Shown: positions 8,301 through 15,808 of the stretch, in pieces | Layout: every line of letters starts with the position of its first letter | Numbering within the stretch: the stretch's first letter is position 1 | Source: JAVBSX01 sp031549145 | Lineage (GTDB): Bacteria > Planctomycetota > Planctomycetia > Pirellulales > Thermoguttaceae | Reading direction: 5' to 3' | Length of the DNA stretch: 20,973 nt | Assembly (NCBI GenBank): GCA_031549145.1 | Contig: JAVBQI010000131.1 | Coordinates: 1-20,973 of the forward strand | The notes under the pieces: generated by a model | Told to the model about the DNA's origin: nothing | Database searches by the model: none | The model's input: only the letters and a program-made list of their open reading frames with translations | Translations under genes and position numbers: made by a program

Positions 8301-9451
8301 CGGCCCAGGATTTTTGCGAGAGTCCTTTGGACGCGCTTTACCTGGCCGTTTACCTGCAGCAATTCGGGTCGAAACAATGTGCGCTCGACATTTACACGGA
8401 TGTCATTTCCGTCTTCCCGATGCGGCCTGAACCTTACATCCAAGCCCTTCGCCTGGCGGAGGAATTGAACGACGAAGAGGCGATCCGCACGTTGACCTTG
8501 GCGAGCGCCGGGCAGGTTTGGGACGGCAAATGGGCGAAGACGGTCGGCCAGGCGGGCCGGGACATGGCCGAGAGCTTGTTGGAAAAAATGCAAAAAGACG
8601 GGCGGGAAGAAGAAGCGAAAAGTTTCCGCGAGGCGTTGGCCGAAGCCCGTCGGCGGGATTGCGAGATCCTCGTCGAATATACCGGCGACGGGGAATTGGA
8701 CATCATCGTCAAGGAACCGGTCGATACCTACTGTTGGTACGACAATCCCCGGACGGTCGCCGGAGGCGTACTCTTGAAATCCCCCTGGCAGCGGACGAAC
8801 GAGACGGATTCCCCGGACGTCAAACGGGCCGTTTACGTTTGCCCCAGAGCGTTTAACGGGAATTACGAGGTTCTCGTGCAACGGGCGATGGGAAAAATCG
8901 CCAACAATAAATTTAAAATGACGGTTTTGGAGGACGGCCTCAAAAAATCGGAACGCTTTTTCGAACTCGGAGAAGACGGGGCGATCGTCAAATTCGACCT
9001 GGAAAAAGGCCGGCTGGACGATACGCTCAAGGAAGCGGAAATCGAAGCGGCGCTTTTGGCCGATACGGTTGTCGAAAATCGAATCGCGGTAACCCGGCAA
9101 ATCGCCTCGCTCTCGAATCAATCGGTCGCGAAGCTACTGAACGACTCTTCGAGTACGACGAAAATCAAAGGTGCGACCACGGAAGGGGAAAACGCGAATC
9201 CGCTGGTGAGCGACGGCGTGTTGACCGATTGGATTCACACCCGAAAACTGCGAGAGGCCGTCGGTTACTCTCCGTCGATCACCCTCTTGCCGACGGGGGC
9301 GGGGCTTTCCGGAACCGCGATCGTTTCCTCGGACCGCCGTTATGTCCGCCTCTCACCGCAGCCGTTTTTCTCCCAGATTCGGCGTGTCGTCACCTACAAT
9401 CTCGGAACAGGCGAAACCACCGACACGACGAGCCAGACTTTGGGTAACTGA
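5375..9451 (+). CDS. Large exported vWA protein with STN-like domain and Gly-Gly-Met tract
   Basis: A 1358-residue protein of unknown role. A signal peptide ends near AQAA (residue 26). A vWA domain (about 60-240) has a full metal-ion-dependent adhesion site: D68-x-S70-x-S72, T139 and D169. A long charged helical region (about 350-620) follows. Residues about 675-764 resemble the small STN fold of secretins and TonB receptors (repeated FKIVALFDT and LTYCIQDECLMITT strands). A 44-residue tract of GGM/S units (770-813) contains 13 methionines. Helical-repeat, TPR-like sequence covers about 900-1100. The extreme C-terminus (TAIVSSDRRYVRLSPQPFF) recalls the end of planctomycete secretin-like proteins. 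It probably acts at the cell surface or periplasm, perhaps in metal-dependent binding or scaffolding. It has its own promoter and stands alone; domain calls after the vWA are inference from pattern. Confidence 0.8.
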   Translation: MKKRLFLMLPVLVLAAIFRVSDAQAAQPQVSLETFSHANGESYFEMGLKAPLLPSGNNVQNEVVFLFDTSASQVGPVRKDQYAALKGAIARLPKGTKAQLIAVDVRPEAYTTKFLDAQSPEFRAAVQEMQDKRVPLGSTDLDKGIAAVVETVENDGNAQARRTVIYLGDGLNSAKGIPAGKFQKIVDRLVDAKVSFSGCPIGVRSNFGLIGALANQSGGFLVNPGEVAETFPAKTASTEIAAQVGSVLGQSVEATVFWPEPDSVQLPESWDVFPSTVPPLRSDRETILLGKTSGKLVDSKLELTASTTQGQSKEFLWNLRPSPSRSENQYLVSMLDAASKDKGLGLPTAGRNMLEVLKDRQIEQQSIELGIAHEALKTGQAQAAARIAEQVKSRTNGDNPAANDLLDQAASKVAAENARSSGANRPRTTVDDYVQSNSIRVQSLNNTVSVAIAESEKLMTDYPDVALQNLKLIKAEIQQETELPPDVRNKMIDRLENKMKTAYRQLQIAELRKIEEDAVEAERINQALMLSTTVRNEEKARQLMARFSALVTEKLFAQSVIAADTAKPLIPYDTSPHTASIYVQAAGVISEINDLRILRERGMIDVLMTAERVFVPLCDEPPILWPDPEVWNALSERRKELYQTVDLSSVGDAEKKITKALDSTASIDSNEIGDTLQQLLDYLQDKFKIVALFDTTAMAETEATPDSKWSGTFTGIKVRSAMKHILKEHELTYCIQDECLMITTQEEVEKHMSIKVYPMGDLVVSPAPQGGMGGMSGGMGGMGGMSGGMGGMSGGMGGMGGMSGGMGGMGGGMYNLPSKYEKILRYNMVNSGMIQANPNSFFAVVDKVASNAKKKQSANSSEAISSPEPPAEKPLPEKLRKIDLKMVDADNPDTYWNKLYSAPLEERPDDQETARAVYLLFYKAVRGDLAKARQIVSLIQCAIRNGEVQPWMYESLAVALHLLGAPQAELERAILSAQDFCESPLDALYLAVYLQQFGSKQCALDIYTDVISVFPMRPEPYIQALRLAEELNDEEAIRTLTLASAGQVWDGKWAKTVGQAGRDMAESLLEKMQKDGREEEAKSFREALAEARRRDCEILVEYTGDGELDIIVKEPVDTYCWYDNPRTVAGGVLLKSPWQRTNETDSPDVKRAVYVCPRAFNGNYEVLVQRAMGKIANNKFKMTVLEDGLKKSERFFELGEDGAIVKFDLEKGRLDDTLKEAEIEAALLADTVVENRIAVTRQIASLSNQSVAKLLNDSSSTTKIKGATTEGENANPLVSDGVLTDWIHTRKLREAVGYSPSITLLPTGAGLSGTAIVSSDRRYVRLSPQPFFSQIRRVVTYNLGTGETTDTTSQTLGN
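7682..7813 (+). repeat. In-frame Gly-Gly-Met tandem repeat (51-base unit)
   Basis: The coding sequence for residues 770-813 is built on GGM and GGMS units. A 17-codon unit at 7682-7732 is repeated at 7733-7783 with a single synonymous difference (GGC to GGT), including the distinctive GGGGGGATG codons, and a partial third unit follows. The near identity implies a recent duplication and likely length variation between strains. Confidence 0.9.
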
Positions 9452-9473
9452 TCGAAATGATTTTGCCCCAAGT

Positions 9474-9530
9474 CGAAACCGCGACCCTGTATACGTCCAA
9501 TCGTATCCGGGGTCGTTTGCGGTTCGAATC
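9474..9530. terminator. Imperfect hairpin between convergent genes
   Basis: The 217-base gap between the vWA gene (stop 9451) and the convergent diheme gene (stop 9669) contains an imperfect stem of CGAAACCGCGACCC with a downstream GGGTCGTTTGCGGTTCG arm. Inside it is a smaller ATACG/CGTAT hairpin. No clear T-run follows on either strand, so the terminator reading is tentative. Confidence 0.3.
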
Positions 9531-9588
9531 TTTTCAGGCAGCAGTCGGAAGCGTCAGCGCCCGGTTTTCGGGGCGGAAATGCGGGGCA

Positions 9589-9612
9589 AACCTGGCGCTT
9601 ACACTTCGGGTT
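9589..9612 (+). repeat. 24-base dispersed repeat, copy 1
   Basis: This motif, centred on GGCGCTTACACTTCGGG, matches the reverse complement of 13487-13510 at 21 of 24 bases. The two copies face each other across the diheme gene. Very similar GCTTACGCTTCGGG strings are, as I recall, common in planctomycete intergenic DNA, so it is probably one member of a dispersed family. Confidence 0.65.
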
Positions 9613-9668
9613 GCTGTTGCCTCGCTCCAACGAAGAAACGTGAACGGTTCCCCATTTTTTCGTGAGGA

Positions 9669-12600
9669 TCAGTCATTCTCGCCTGGTTCGGGAGCGAGCG
9701 GTTCTTGTCGCGCCGAAAACGGCCCCGGTCGGACGATCCTCGGGGCCGTCTTCAATCGCGGCGGCACGCTGAGCCAATCGGAACCTTGGAACACCGGATC
9801 GGGCATCGCCCGGATGTCGGTCTCGTCGAGGTACGGGCACATCGCGTCGACCCAAAGAATCACCTTGAGCAGGCTGACCGGGTCCAACTTGACCCGGTAA
9901 TGCTCCCCGTCGGCGCACAGCTTAACCAATCGACTGACGTAGGACATCGAACTCATCGGCCGCGGCGTGGTGTAGGCCGCCGGATCGGTCAATCCGTACC
10001 CTTCGACGTGCAGCATGTCGGCGTACCCAAACCCGGGAGGCGGGTTGTCCGGAGCGACGTATTTCGTCCCCCAGGCCGGCGAGCCGGTCAAGGTGATGTA
10101 CGTCTGGTCGAAGTCGAGGAAACCGGCTCGCGGAGTGATGTCGAACGCCTTTTTCCCTTCCGCATCCCCGGTATGACATTCCGCGCAGTAACGGTCCAGC
10201 ACGGGTCGAATATCGCGCGTGTAACCGATCGCGGTACCGTTTCGGGCAACGAACCGCCACCGCTCTTCCGAAATGTTCCGGCCTTTCGCGGAACCGAGAG
10301 CGGATTCGGCCACGGCCTGCTCAATCGCCTGTTCGATCGTCGATCCGGCGAGAGCCTCGAATTCGGGATTGAACGCCCACGGAACCGGCATGATCCGACG
10401 TTGCTCTTTGTCGAACACCGCCTTGTAACGGGCAACCGTCGATTCCGGCGCCCGGCTGTGCGATTCGTGACAACCGAGACAGCCGCGGCTTTCCCCCGGC
10501 ATCACGCCTGTAAAGCTCCGCATCGTCTGCAGCGCCCGATGATTTTCGTCCAAAAGCTGAAAATGGAGCGCGACCCCCGAAGGGGCCTCGAAACGGACGG
10601 AGCCGTCTTTCTCGATCGGGACCGTGCCAAGAATCCGCTTGACCCCTTCCGATTGCACGACGGAGACGACCGGTCCGGTCGAGATGTACGGCCGATGATC
10701 CCAATACGTATACGTCTTCGGTTCGATGTTCAACACGCGGAGATATTTCGCCTTGCCGCGAAGTTCTTCCGGGGCGTTGTAATAGACGTTGCCGCTGTAA
10801 ATCGAGCCCGGGGGGGGGTTGTCCCGCTCCGCCCGCGAGGGCCAATTGATCCGATCCGCGAGCACCGGCGGCCGGGGGCGCGGCCGGACCGGAATCGCGT
10901 GCAGGACGTTGTTTACTCCTTCGTAAATCAGCTCGCGATTGCCGTCGACGTCCATAAGATAGAGTCGGAATTTGCCGTCCTTATTGGCCGAAACGAGGAA
11001 ATCGAACTCCCCGAGCGGATACGGCGAATGGTACGCCCGGAACTCTCCCGAAGCATGGTATGTCGGGGACTCGATCGGGTCGACCGGGCCGTTGCCCGTC
11101 TCCGGCCAGGGGACATCGGCCGTCACTTTCGTCAACCCGTCGGGGAAGTTGAGTCCTTTGTCCGGATCGATGATGCCGACGGAACCGGCGAACCAATCGT
11201 GATGGGCACTGCCCGTAAACATGATCCGCCGTGTGCCGGGAATCTGTCGGGCGTCCTTGAGCAAATCCGGCCAAACCGACTGGTTCCCCCAAAATGCATT
11301 ATGTTGGGTCCCGTCGGGATTCGTCGTCCAAAGACTTTGGCAGCGCCAAAGCGGCTTGTCGGTGTACTCCCAACGCGTATAAATAAGCCGACCGTCGTCC
11401 AACATCGCTGGGAGATAGTCCGGTTCGTTGTTCTGCGAAATGAGATAAACGTCGTCCCCCTTCAGCGAAGCTCGACCGAGCACGAAAGCGTTGGTCGGCG
11501 GCATGCAGCGAACGTAAGTGTAACCGCGCGTCGTCGAAAAGGCGTAGTTCTCGCCGTCCGGCAAATAAATCGGGTCGAGATCGTCGAACGGCCCCGCCGT
11601 GAGCTGTCGCAAGCCGGTCCCGTCGAGCCCGATCTCGTAAATGTGAAACGACTTTTCGTTGTGCGGCTTGAAGCACATCAGCACCCGCCTTGCGTCGAAC
11701 GAAAGATCGAACCGCCAAAACGAGCCGTGCAGCGGTTCTTGCGGCATGAGCCGGCGAAGTTTGCCGTTTGGTTTCAGCCCGTCGAGTTCGAGAATCTGCG
11801 CTCCTGGCACGGCCATATAGCCGAGCCGGTGTCGCGTTTCGTGCTGCCATTCCGAGCCGCCCGGATACGGCATGTCGATAAAAAGCACTTTCCGGAAATC
11901 GACGAGCGGATTCGCGAATTGCATCGCGCGTTTGACCTCCCGAACATCGTAGTACAGCTGTTCAAGCTCCTCCGAAGAAACGCCGGGCGAGGTTTGCAGT
12001 ACTTTCGCGGCATTCCGCAGGGCGTTGAGCTTTTTCAACGACGACGCGAAGAAAGCGCTGTCGCAACGGGAACCGGTTTGCGGATCGGTCGTGATTCGTT
12101 CTCCCAACCGAACGGCCCAGTCGATTTCCTGGAGGATGCGTTCCGCGCTCGGCGGCCCGCCGCACTGTTCGAGCCAATCGCGGCGGAGCAGCGTCTGGGC
12201 CTGCTCTTCGTCGTACGTTTTCGGCTCCGGCGTTTGGGGAACGACGTATGGGGCGACCGGCTCGCGGACGGTCGGGCGGTCGCGGACCGTTTTTTTCGCG
12301 GTCTCTAAAACGCTCAGCAAGGGCCGCAGCGATTCGGCCGTCTCCTCGAATTTCAGCGACTCGTACCGGCGGCGGACGGCTTCGACCTCGGCCCATTGCT
12401 TTTTCTCTTCCGGGGTAAGGAATGCCCACTGCTCCGGCGTCAGCGGCATGTACTCAAGCATGAGCCGAACAGGTCGGTCCGCTTGGGATTTCAGGTCTGC
12501 GAAGTTCTCCGCGCTCACCAGCCGCGACGGAGGCTGTCCGATTAACTCCAAATACCGTTTCGTTTCCTTCGGAAAGTCGAGCTTCAAACGTCGATCGAGC

Positions 12601-13421
12601 CCGACGAGGAGCGTTTTCGTGTCGAAACCGGCCGACGCGGGCTGTTGCCGATACGCGACGAACGCCTTTCGGGTCGCGAGGAGCGATTCGATCAGGTCGG
12701 CTTTCTTCCGATAAAATCGGGCCAGTTCCCGGACCAGAGGTTCGTTCTGCCGTTCGAGCGAGGCCTGCCCTTGGCGGTAAAGCTCTTCGATTTCCGTCGC
12801 CGTGAGCGTCTCACCGCTCAGTCGGAGATTGTCCATTTCCCCTTGAAACAGCTCGCTCGTGCCGTTGAACGAGCCGATAAACCCCGGCGCCGACCGATTG
12901 ACGGCGATGCGGCCCGGCCGGTCGAGCTGGTGTATCTCGCGGCCGTCGAGCCAAACACGCATCGTTTGCCCGTCGAACGTCCCCGCGACGAAATGCCAAT
13001 CGCCGTCGAACAGAGCGCCGCGGTTGATCGGCGCGTCACACTCTTGGTAACCGCCGATGTTCAACCCGAGCGAGAGTATCGTCGCCTGTTCCTGGAGCGA
13101 AAACAGAATCCGCTCCTCGCATTCCTGCCGGAAAATTTCGTTGTACTGCTCGTATTGACGCGGCCGGATCCAGGCTGAGACGCTAAACCGTTCGAGGGTT
13201 CCCGATTCAGGCAGGAAGCTCATCTCGACTTTTTCCGGTGTCGGCGTCGGAAAGGTCCGAGCCGTCCCGAAAACGCCCGGAACGAGATCGGCTGGTTCGA
13301 ACGTCCATTCCCGGACGAATCCGCCGGCCCTTTCGTCGGCGCGGAGCGGTAGGGCGGCGGCGAGGGTGCCGAGCAGGAATAAAAGAAGCAAGGAAAACCG
13401 TCGATTCCTATCCAATGTCAT
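9669..13421 (-). CDS. Exported LamG / beta-propeller / diheme protein (HzsA-like)
   Basis: A 1250-residue exported protein related to the alpha subunit of hydrazine synthase, but not that enzyme. The ATG at 13421 is chosen because it opens directly into a signal peptide (about 1-28, cleavage near LRA/DE); the ATG at 13484 would add 21 residues before it. A LamG/concanavalin-like domain covers about 33-225 (FVAGTFDGQTMRVWLDGREI). Long helices follow to about 520. A TolB-like propeller covers about 540-900 (ILELDGLKPNGK, IYLPDGENYAFSTTRG, LIYTRWEYTD). Two c-type haem sites are clear: C981-x-x-C984-H985 (GCLGCHESH) and C1079-x-x-C1082-H1083 (YCAECHTGD). It should act in the periplasm or at the cell surface as an electron-transfer or redox protein of unknown substrate. 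No hydrazine synthase beta or gamma gene lies nearby. Confidence 0.85.
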   Translation of the reverse strand: MTLDRNRRFSLLLLFLLGTLAAALPLRADERAGGFVREWTFEPADLVPGVFGTARTFPTPTPEKVEMSFLPESGTLERFSVSAWIRPRQYEQYNEIFRQECEERILFSLQEQATILSLGLNIGGYQECDAPINRGALFDGDWHFVAGTFDGQTMRVWLDGREIHQLDRPGRIAVNRSAPGFIGSFNGTSELFQGEMDNLRLSGETLTATEIEELYRQGQASLERQNEPLVRELARFYRKKADLIESLLATRKAFVAYRQQPASAGFDTKTLLVGLDRRLKLDFPKETKRYLELIGQPPSRLVSAENFADLKSQADRPVRLMLEYMPLTPEQWAFLTPEEKKQWAEVEAVRRRYESLKFEETAESLRPLLSVLETAKKTVRDRPTVREPVAPYVVPQTPEPKTYDEEQAQTLLRRDWLEQCGGPPSAERILQEIDWAVRLGERITTDPQTGSRCDSAFFASSLKKLNALRNAAKVLQTSPGVSSEELEQLYYDVREVKRAMQFANPLVDFRKVLFIDMPYPGGSEWQHETRHRLGYMAVPGAQILELDGLKPNGKLRRLMPQEPLHGSFWRFDLSFDARRVLMCFKPHNEKSFHIYEIGLDGTGLRQLTAGPFDDLDPIYLPDGENYAFSTTRGYTYVRCMPPTNAFVLGRASLKGDDVYLISQNNEPDYLPAMLDDGRLIYTRWEYTDKPLWRCQSLWTTNPDGTQHNAFWGNQSVWPDLLKDARQIPGTRRIMFTGSAHHDWFAGSVGIIDPDKGLNFPDGLTKVTADVPWPETGNGPVDPIESPTYHASGEFRAYHSPYPLGEFDFLVSANKDGKFRLYLMDVDGNRELIYEGVNNVLHAIPVRPRPRPPVLADRINWPSRAERDNPPPGSIYSGNVYYNAPEELRGKAKYLRVLNIEPKTYTYWDHRPYISTGPVVSVVQSEGVKRILGTVPIEKDGSVRFEAPSGVALHFQLLDENHRALQTMRSFTGVMPGESRGCLGCHESHSRAPESTVARYKAVFDKEQRRIMPVPWAFNPEFEALAGSTIEQAIEQAVAESALGSAKGRNISEERWRFVARNGTAIGYTRDIRPVLDRYCAECHTGDAEGKKAFDITPRAGFLDFDQTYITLTGSPAWGTKYVAPDNPPPGFGYADMLHVEGYGLTDPAAYTTPRPMSSMSYVSRLVKLCADGEHYRVKLDPVSLLKVILWVDAMCPYLDETDIRAMPDPVFQGSDWLSVPPRLKTAPRIVRPGPFSARQEPLAPEPGEND

Positions 13422-13486
13422 AATTGAATCCCAATGTCGCAGGTAAGCTGCAAACCACAATGCAAAATCGAACACGATAAACAAGT

Positions 13487-13510
13487 AGCCCGAAGCGTAA
13501 GCGCCGGGTT
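13487..13510 (-). repeat. 24-base dispersed repeat, copy 2 (inverted)
   Basis: This is the partner of 9589-9612 in the opposite orientation, reading AGCCCGAAGCGTAAGCGCC on the plus strand. It lies 13 bases from the larger repeat copy A, so the two elements form a compact repeat block upstream of the diheme gene. Confidence 0.65.
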
Positions 13511-13523
13511 AATGTGCTGTGAG

Positions 13524-13616
13524 AAAATTTTTGATCTTTCTCTCCGTCATTCCCGCGTAGGCGGGAATTCAGTGATTACGCTTTCCCTCTGGACCCCCGC
13601 CTGTGCGGGGGTGACG
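13524..13616 (+). repeat. 93-base hairpin repeat, copy A
   Basis: It begins AAAATTTTTGATCT, then after 7 bases a 72-base GC block starts at CGTCAT and ends at GTGACG. The block has two small hairpins (CCCGCGTAGGCGGG and CCCCCGCCTGTGCGGGGG) and inverted ends CGTCA/TGACG. It matches copy B (15680-15772) at 63 of 72 positions in the block, with identical layout of the 5' part. The structure fits a non-autonomous palindromic element; similar CCCGCGNAGGCGGG repeats are widespread in bacteria. Confidence 0.85.
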
Positions 13617-13747
13617 GAAATTTATTTGTTATGAAAAGTTCGCTTCCCAATGAGAGCAAATTTTTCGCGTTCGAGAACCAACCGTTGACGCTCCCCGTCG
13701 CTGATCTTTGTCGACACTTTCGATTGTAAAGAATCGGACGGACGAAA

Positions 13748-15640
13748 TCAAGTTTTCCGAACGCCGTCGAAAGCATCCTTGCCCAAAAGCGTTGGGAACG
13801 ATCGCCAATCGTCCGGCGAGAGGGAATCGCCGTCCAAATGAAAGGACAGAGCGTAACGGTTGCGCTTCCATTGATTTCGGGTCCAGAGGGAAAAGAATCG
13901 CTCGACCCAACGTTCGATCTCGGCTCGGGCGTGCTGGGGGAATTCCGAGGCAAGGAGTTCGACCGTTTCGGGGAGAGTGTGGTTCCCGACGATCCCGATT
14001 TTTTCGATCCGTTCCAACACCGCATAGGGCATCAAATCCCCTTCGTCCGTTTGAGACGAACCCGGCGGTCGCAACTCGGCGGTCGGTTCCTGGTCGTTGA
14101 CCTCTTTCAATTCCGGAACGGGGATGCGTCGGTCGCCGATGAGCGGGCCTGCGGTTTCGGCCCAGCGGAGCCAATTTCGCAGGAACGCCTTGTCGATCCC
14201 CCCGATCGGGGCGAGGCCGCCGCAAGAGTCGCCGTCGAGCGTCGTGTAGCCGAGCGTCGCCTCGCTCCGGTTGCCGGTGTTTAAGAGCAACGCATTCTTG
14301 AGATTCGCCAACAACCAGAGCCCGGGCACGCGAACGCGGGCTTGAATATTTTGGAGCGCGGCATCGTCGTGTTCCCAAGTGATCGGTCGCTCGAAAAGCG
14401 GTCGAACCAAATCGGTGTACCGGTCGATGATTTCCGAAATGTCGATTTCGTGAAACCTCGCCCCGATCCCCTCGGCGAGCGTTTGGGCCGCCGACCGGGT
14501 CGTCGGGCCGCTGTTGCGGCTCGCCTGATAAACGCAGTTCAAAAGCTGCCCGGTTAGCTCTTTCGGATTTCGACTTTCGGAGAGGTTCGGAATGTGTCGC
14601 AGCTTTTCGCAAACCCCTTTGAGTTCCAATTCTTCCGCGGCGAAACGGACCATGTAATAAACGCAAAGGGCGACGGCGGCCGAATCCGCTCCGCCGCTCA
14701 GGGACAGAACGAAACCTTGCGAAGCGGATTTTCGCAGGTAATCGAACAGACCCAGCCCGACGGCTTGAGCGAATTCCTCGTCCCGCGTCTCGGAACGCGA
14801 ATCCGGTTGCGGCCCGACCGGTTCCTTTTCGTTGTCGACCGAATCCGTGTCGATCGAAACGAGTTGCATATCGTGATAAGAAAAGTGTTGGGTCTGCGCC
14901 AAAATTTTTCCCAAGCGAGCGATGCACGAACCGCCGTCGAAAATGTAAGCGCCCGATTCGTTGCCAAGCAGATTGGAAAAAAGGTAATGCCCTTGAAACC
15001 GCCCGGTAATCGCTTCGAGCCGTCGTTTGCGTTCGGCGAAGCGGCCGAGCGTGAACGGGTCGGCCGCAAGGTGCAGCACGAGTTTGTTCGGCTCAAGCGT
15101 CGAAGACGGCTCGTTAGCGGTCGGCCCGCTTTCCTCGAAATCGCCGAGCACGATTTTGAGCGGCAGCGGATTCTCTCGCCCGGGGATCGGACAGGCGATC
15201 GAGTGAAAATCACCGATTGGAACAATTTCTCCGACAAGTGAGTACCTCTCTTGTCGACCGGATTCCCAAGGGTGAAACCAGCGGCTTTCGGAATAGTAAC
15301 GCGAAGTCAACCTCGTTTTGCACTGAACGGCTACGATTTTTCCTCCGGCCAAGAGAGGGGCCGCGTTGTACACCTTTCCCTCGAAGCGGACCGGCAAGCC
15401 GAGAGCGACGGCGACGTCGTTCGTTTCCGGCAGCAGTTCCCGCAAGAGGTTCGCCCCCTTTTCGGCGACTTCTTCGCGACGAAAATGGTTTTGACAACCG
15501 AATCCGGTGAGGCACAATTCGGGGAGACAAAGGAGCGAGGCACCTTCTCTCTTGGCGGCGCGAATCGCTTCGCGAATGCGGGCGAGATTGCCACGCCAAT
15601 CGAGAGGCGTTTGGTTTAACGAGGCGACCGACAGAATCAT
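13748..15640 (-). CDS. nadE: NAD(+) synthetase with N-terminal nitrilase-like domain lacking its cysteine
   Basis: Converts deamido-NAD to NAD with ATP and an amide nitrogen source, the last step of NAD synthesis in the cytoplasm. The ATG at 15640 is chosen because the next residues (MILSVASLNQTPLDWRGNL) are the normal start of the nitrilase domain; the extra 22 codons up to 15706 come from an inserted repeat. Length is 630 residues. The nitrilase-like half (about 1-270) keeps E41 (LPELCLTG) and K108 (CKTRLT), but the usual CED motif reads GDFEES, with F168 where the nucleophilic Cys belongs. The synthetase half (about 300-630) has the SLSGGADSAA ATP loop near 312 and the TGNRSEATLGYTTLDGD and GGLAPIGGIDK motifs. 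It may therefore use free ammonia. It is last in a probable operon after ispF. Confidence 0.92.
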   Translation of the reverse strand: MILSVASLNQTPLDWRGNLARIREAIRAAKREGASLLCLPELCLTGFGCQNHFRREEVAEKGANLLRELLPETNDVAVALGLPVRFEGKVYNAAPLLAGGKIVAVQCKTRLTSRYYSESRWFHPWESGRQERYSLVGEIVPIGDFHSIACPIPGRENPLPLKIVLGDFEESGPTANEPSSTLEPNKLVLHLAADPFTLGRFAERKRRLEAITGRFQGHYLFSNLLGNESGAYIFDGGSCIARLGKILAQTQHFSYHDMQLVSIDTDSVDNEKEPVGPQPDSRSETRDEEFAQAVGLGLFDYLRKSASQGFVLSLSGGADSAAVALCVYYMVRFAAEELELKGVCEKLRHIPNLSESRNPKELTGQLLNCVYQASRNSGPTTRSAAQTLAEGIGARFHEIDISEIIDRYTDLVRPLFERPITWEHDDAALQNIQARVRVPGLWLLANLKNALLLNTGNRSEATLGYTTLDGDSCGGLAPIGGIDKAFLRNWLRWAETAGPLIGDRRIPVPELKEVNDQEPTAELRPPGSSQTDEGDLMPYAVLERIEKIGIVGNHTLPETVELLASEFPQHARAEIERWVERFFSLWTRNQWKRNRYALSFHLDGDSLSPDDWRSFPTLLGKDAFDGVRKT

Positions 15641-15679
15641 TGGAGGAGGGAAAGTGGAAAGGTTGCAACTGCGTTTGCA

Positions 15680-15772
15680 AAAATTTTTGATCTGACTTTT
15701 CGTCATCCCCGCGCTGGCGGGTATCCATAGGTTACGCTTTCCCTCTGGACCCCCGCCTGCGCGGGGGTGACG
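15680..15772 (+). repeat. 93-base hairpin repeat, copy B
   Basis: Second copy of the element at 13524-13616, in the same orientation, with AAAATTTTTGATCT at 15680-15693, a 7-base gap and the GC block at 15701-15772. It lies in the transcribed gap between ispF and nadE, so its two GC hairpins would form in the shared mRNA. It also creates an in-frame ATG (15706) upstream of the true nadE start. Confidence 0.85.
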
Positions 15773-15808
15773 ACATCATTTCAAAATCAGGGAAAATTTG
15801 TTTGTGAT

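Larger units (their letters stand above)
13422..13747. other. Spacer between nadE and the diheme gene, mostly repeats
   Basis: About 325 bases. The upstream region of the minus-strand diheme gene comes first, with only a weak GGGAT-like ribosome site. Then come copy 2 of the 24-base motif (13487-13510), repeat copy A (13524-13616) and an AT-rich tail up to the nadE stop at 13748. A plus-strand 66-codon frame across the repeat (13434-13634) is an artefact of the repeat. No gene is supported and no clear nadE terminator is seen. Confidence 0.55.

Noticed and set aside
5372..9121. Two long minus-strand frames (677 and 570 codons) opposite the vWA gene
   Set aside because: Both are antisense to a gene with a signal peptide, ribosome site and intact MIDAS. 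The His-Ala runs opposite the GGM tract show the frame is a mirror.
9457..9900. 147-codon plus-strand frame just after the vWA stop
   Set aside because: More than half is antisense to the diheme gene, and the rest crosses a dispersed repeat.
9705..12308. 867-codon plus-strand open frame
   Set aside because: It lies entirely antisense to the diheme gene, whose haem and propeller motifs are unmistakable, and is Arg/Pro-rich with no domain, as expected for a shadow frame in GC-rich DNA.
9669..13421. Genuine hydrazine synthase alpha subunit
   Set aside because: LamG fusion, no beta/gamma genes, and the first haem motif lacks the expected tyrosine.
13434..13634. 66-codon plus-strand frame
   Set aside because: Its HSRVGGN and TPACAGVTE strings are the well-known translation of a dispersed hairpin repeat, here copy A.
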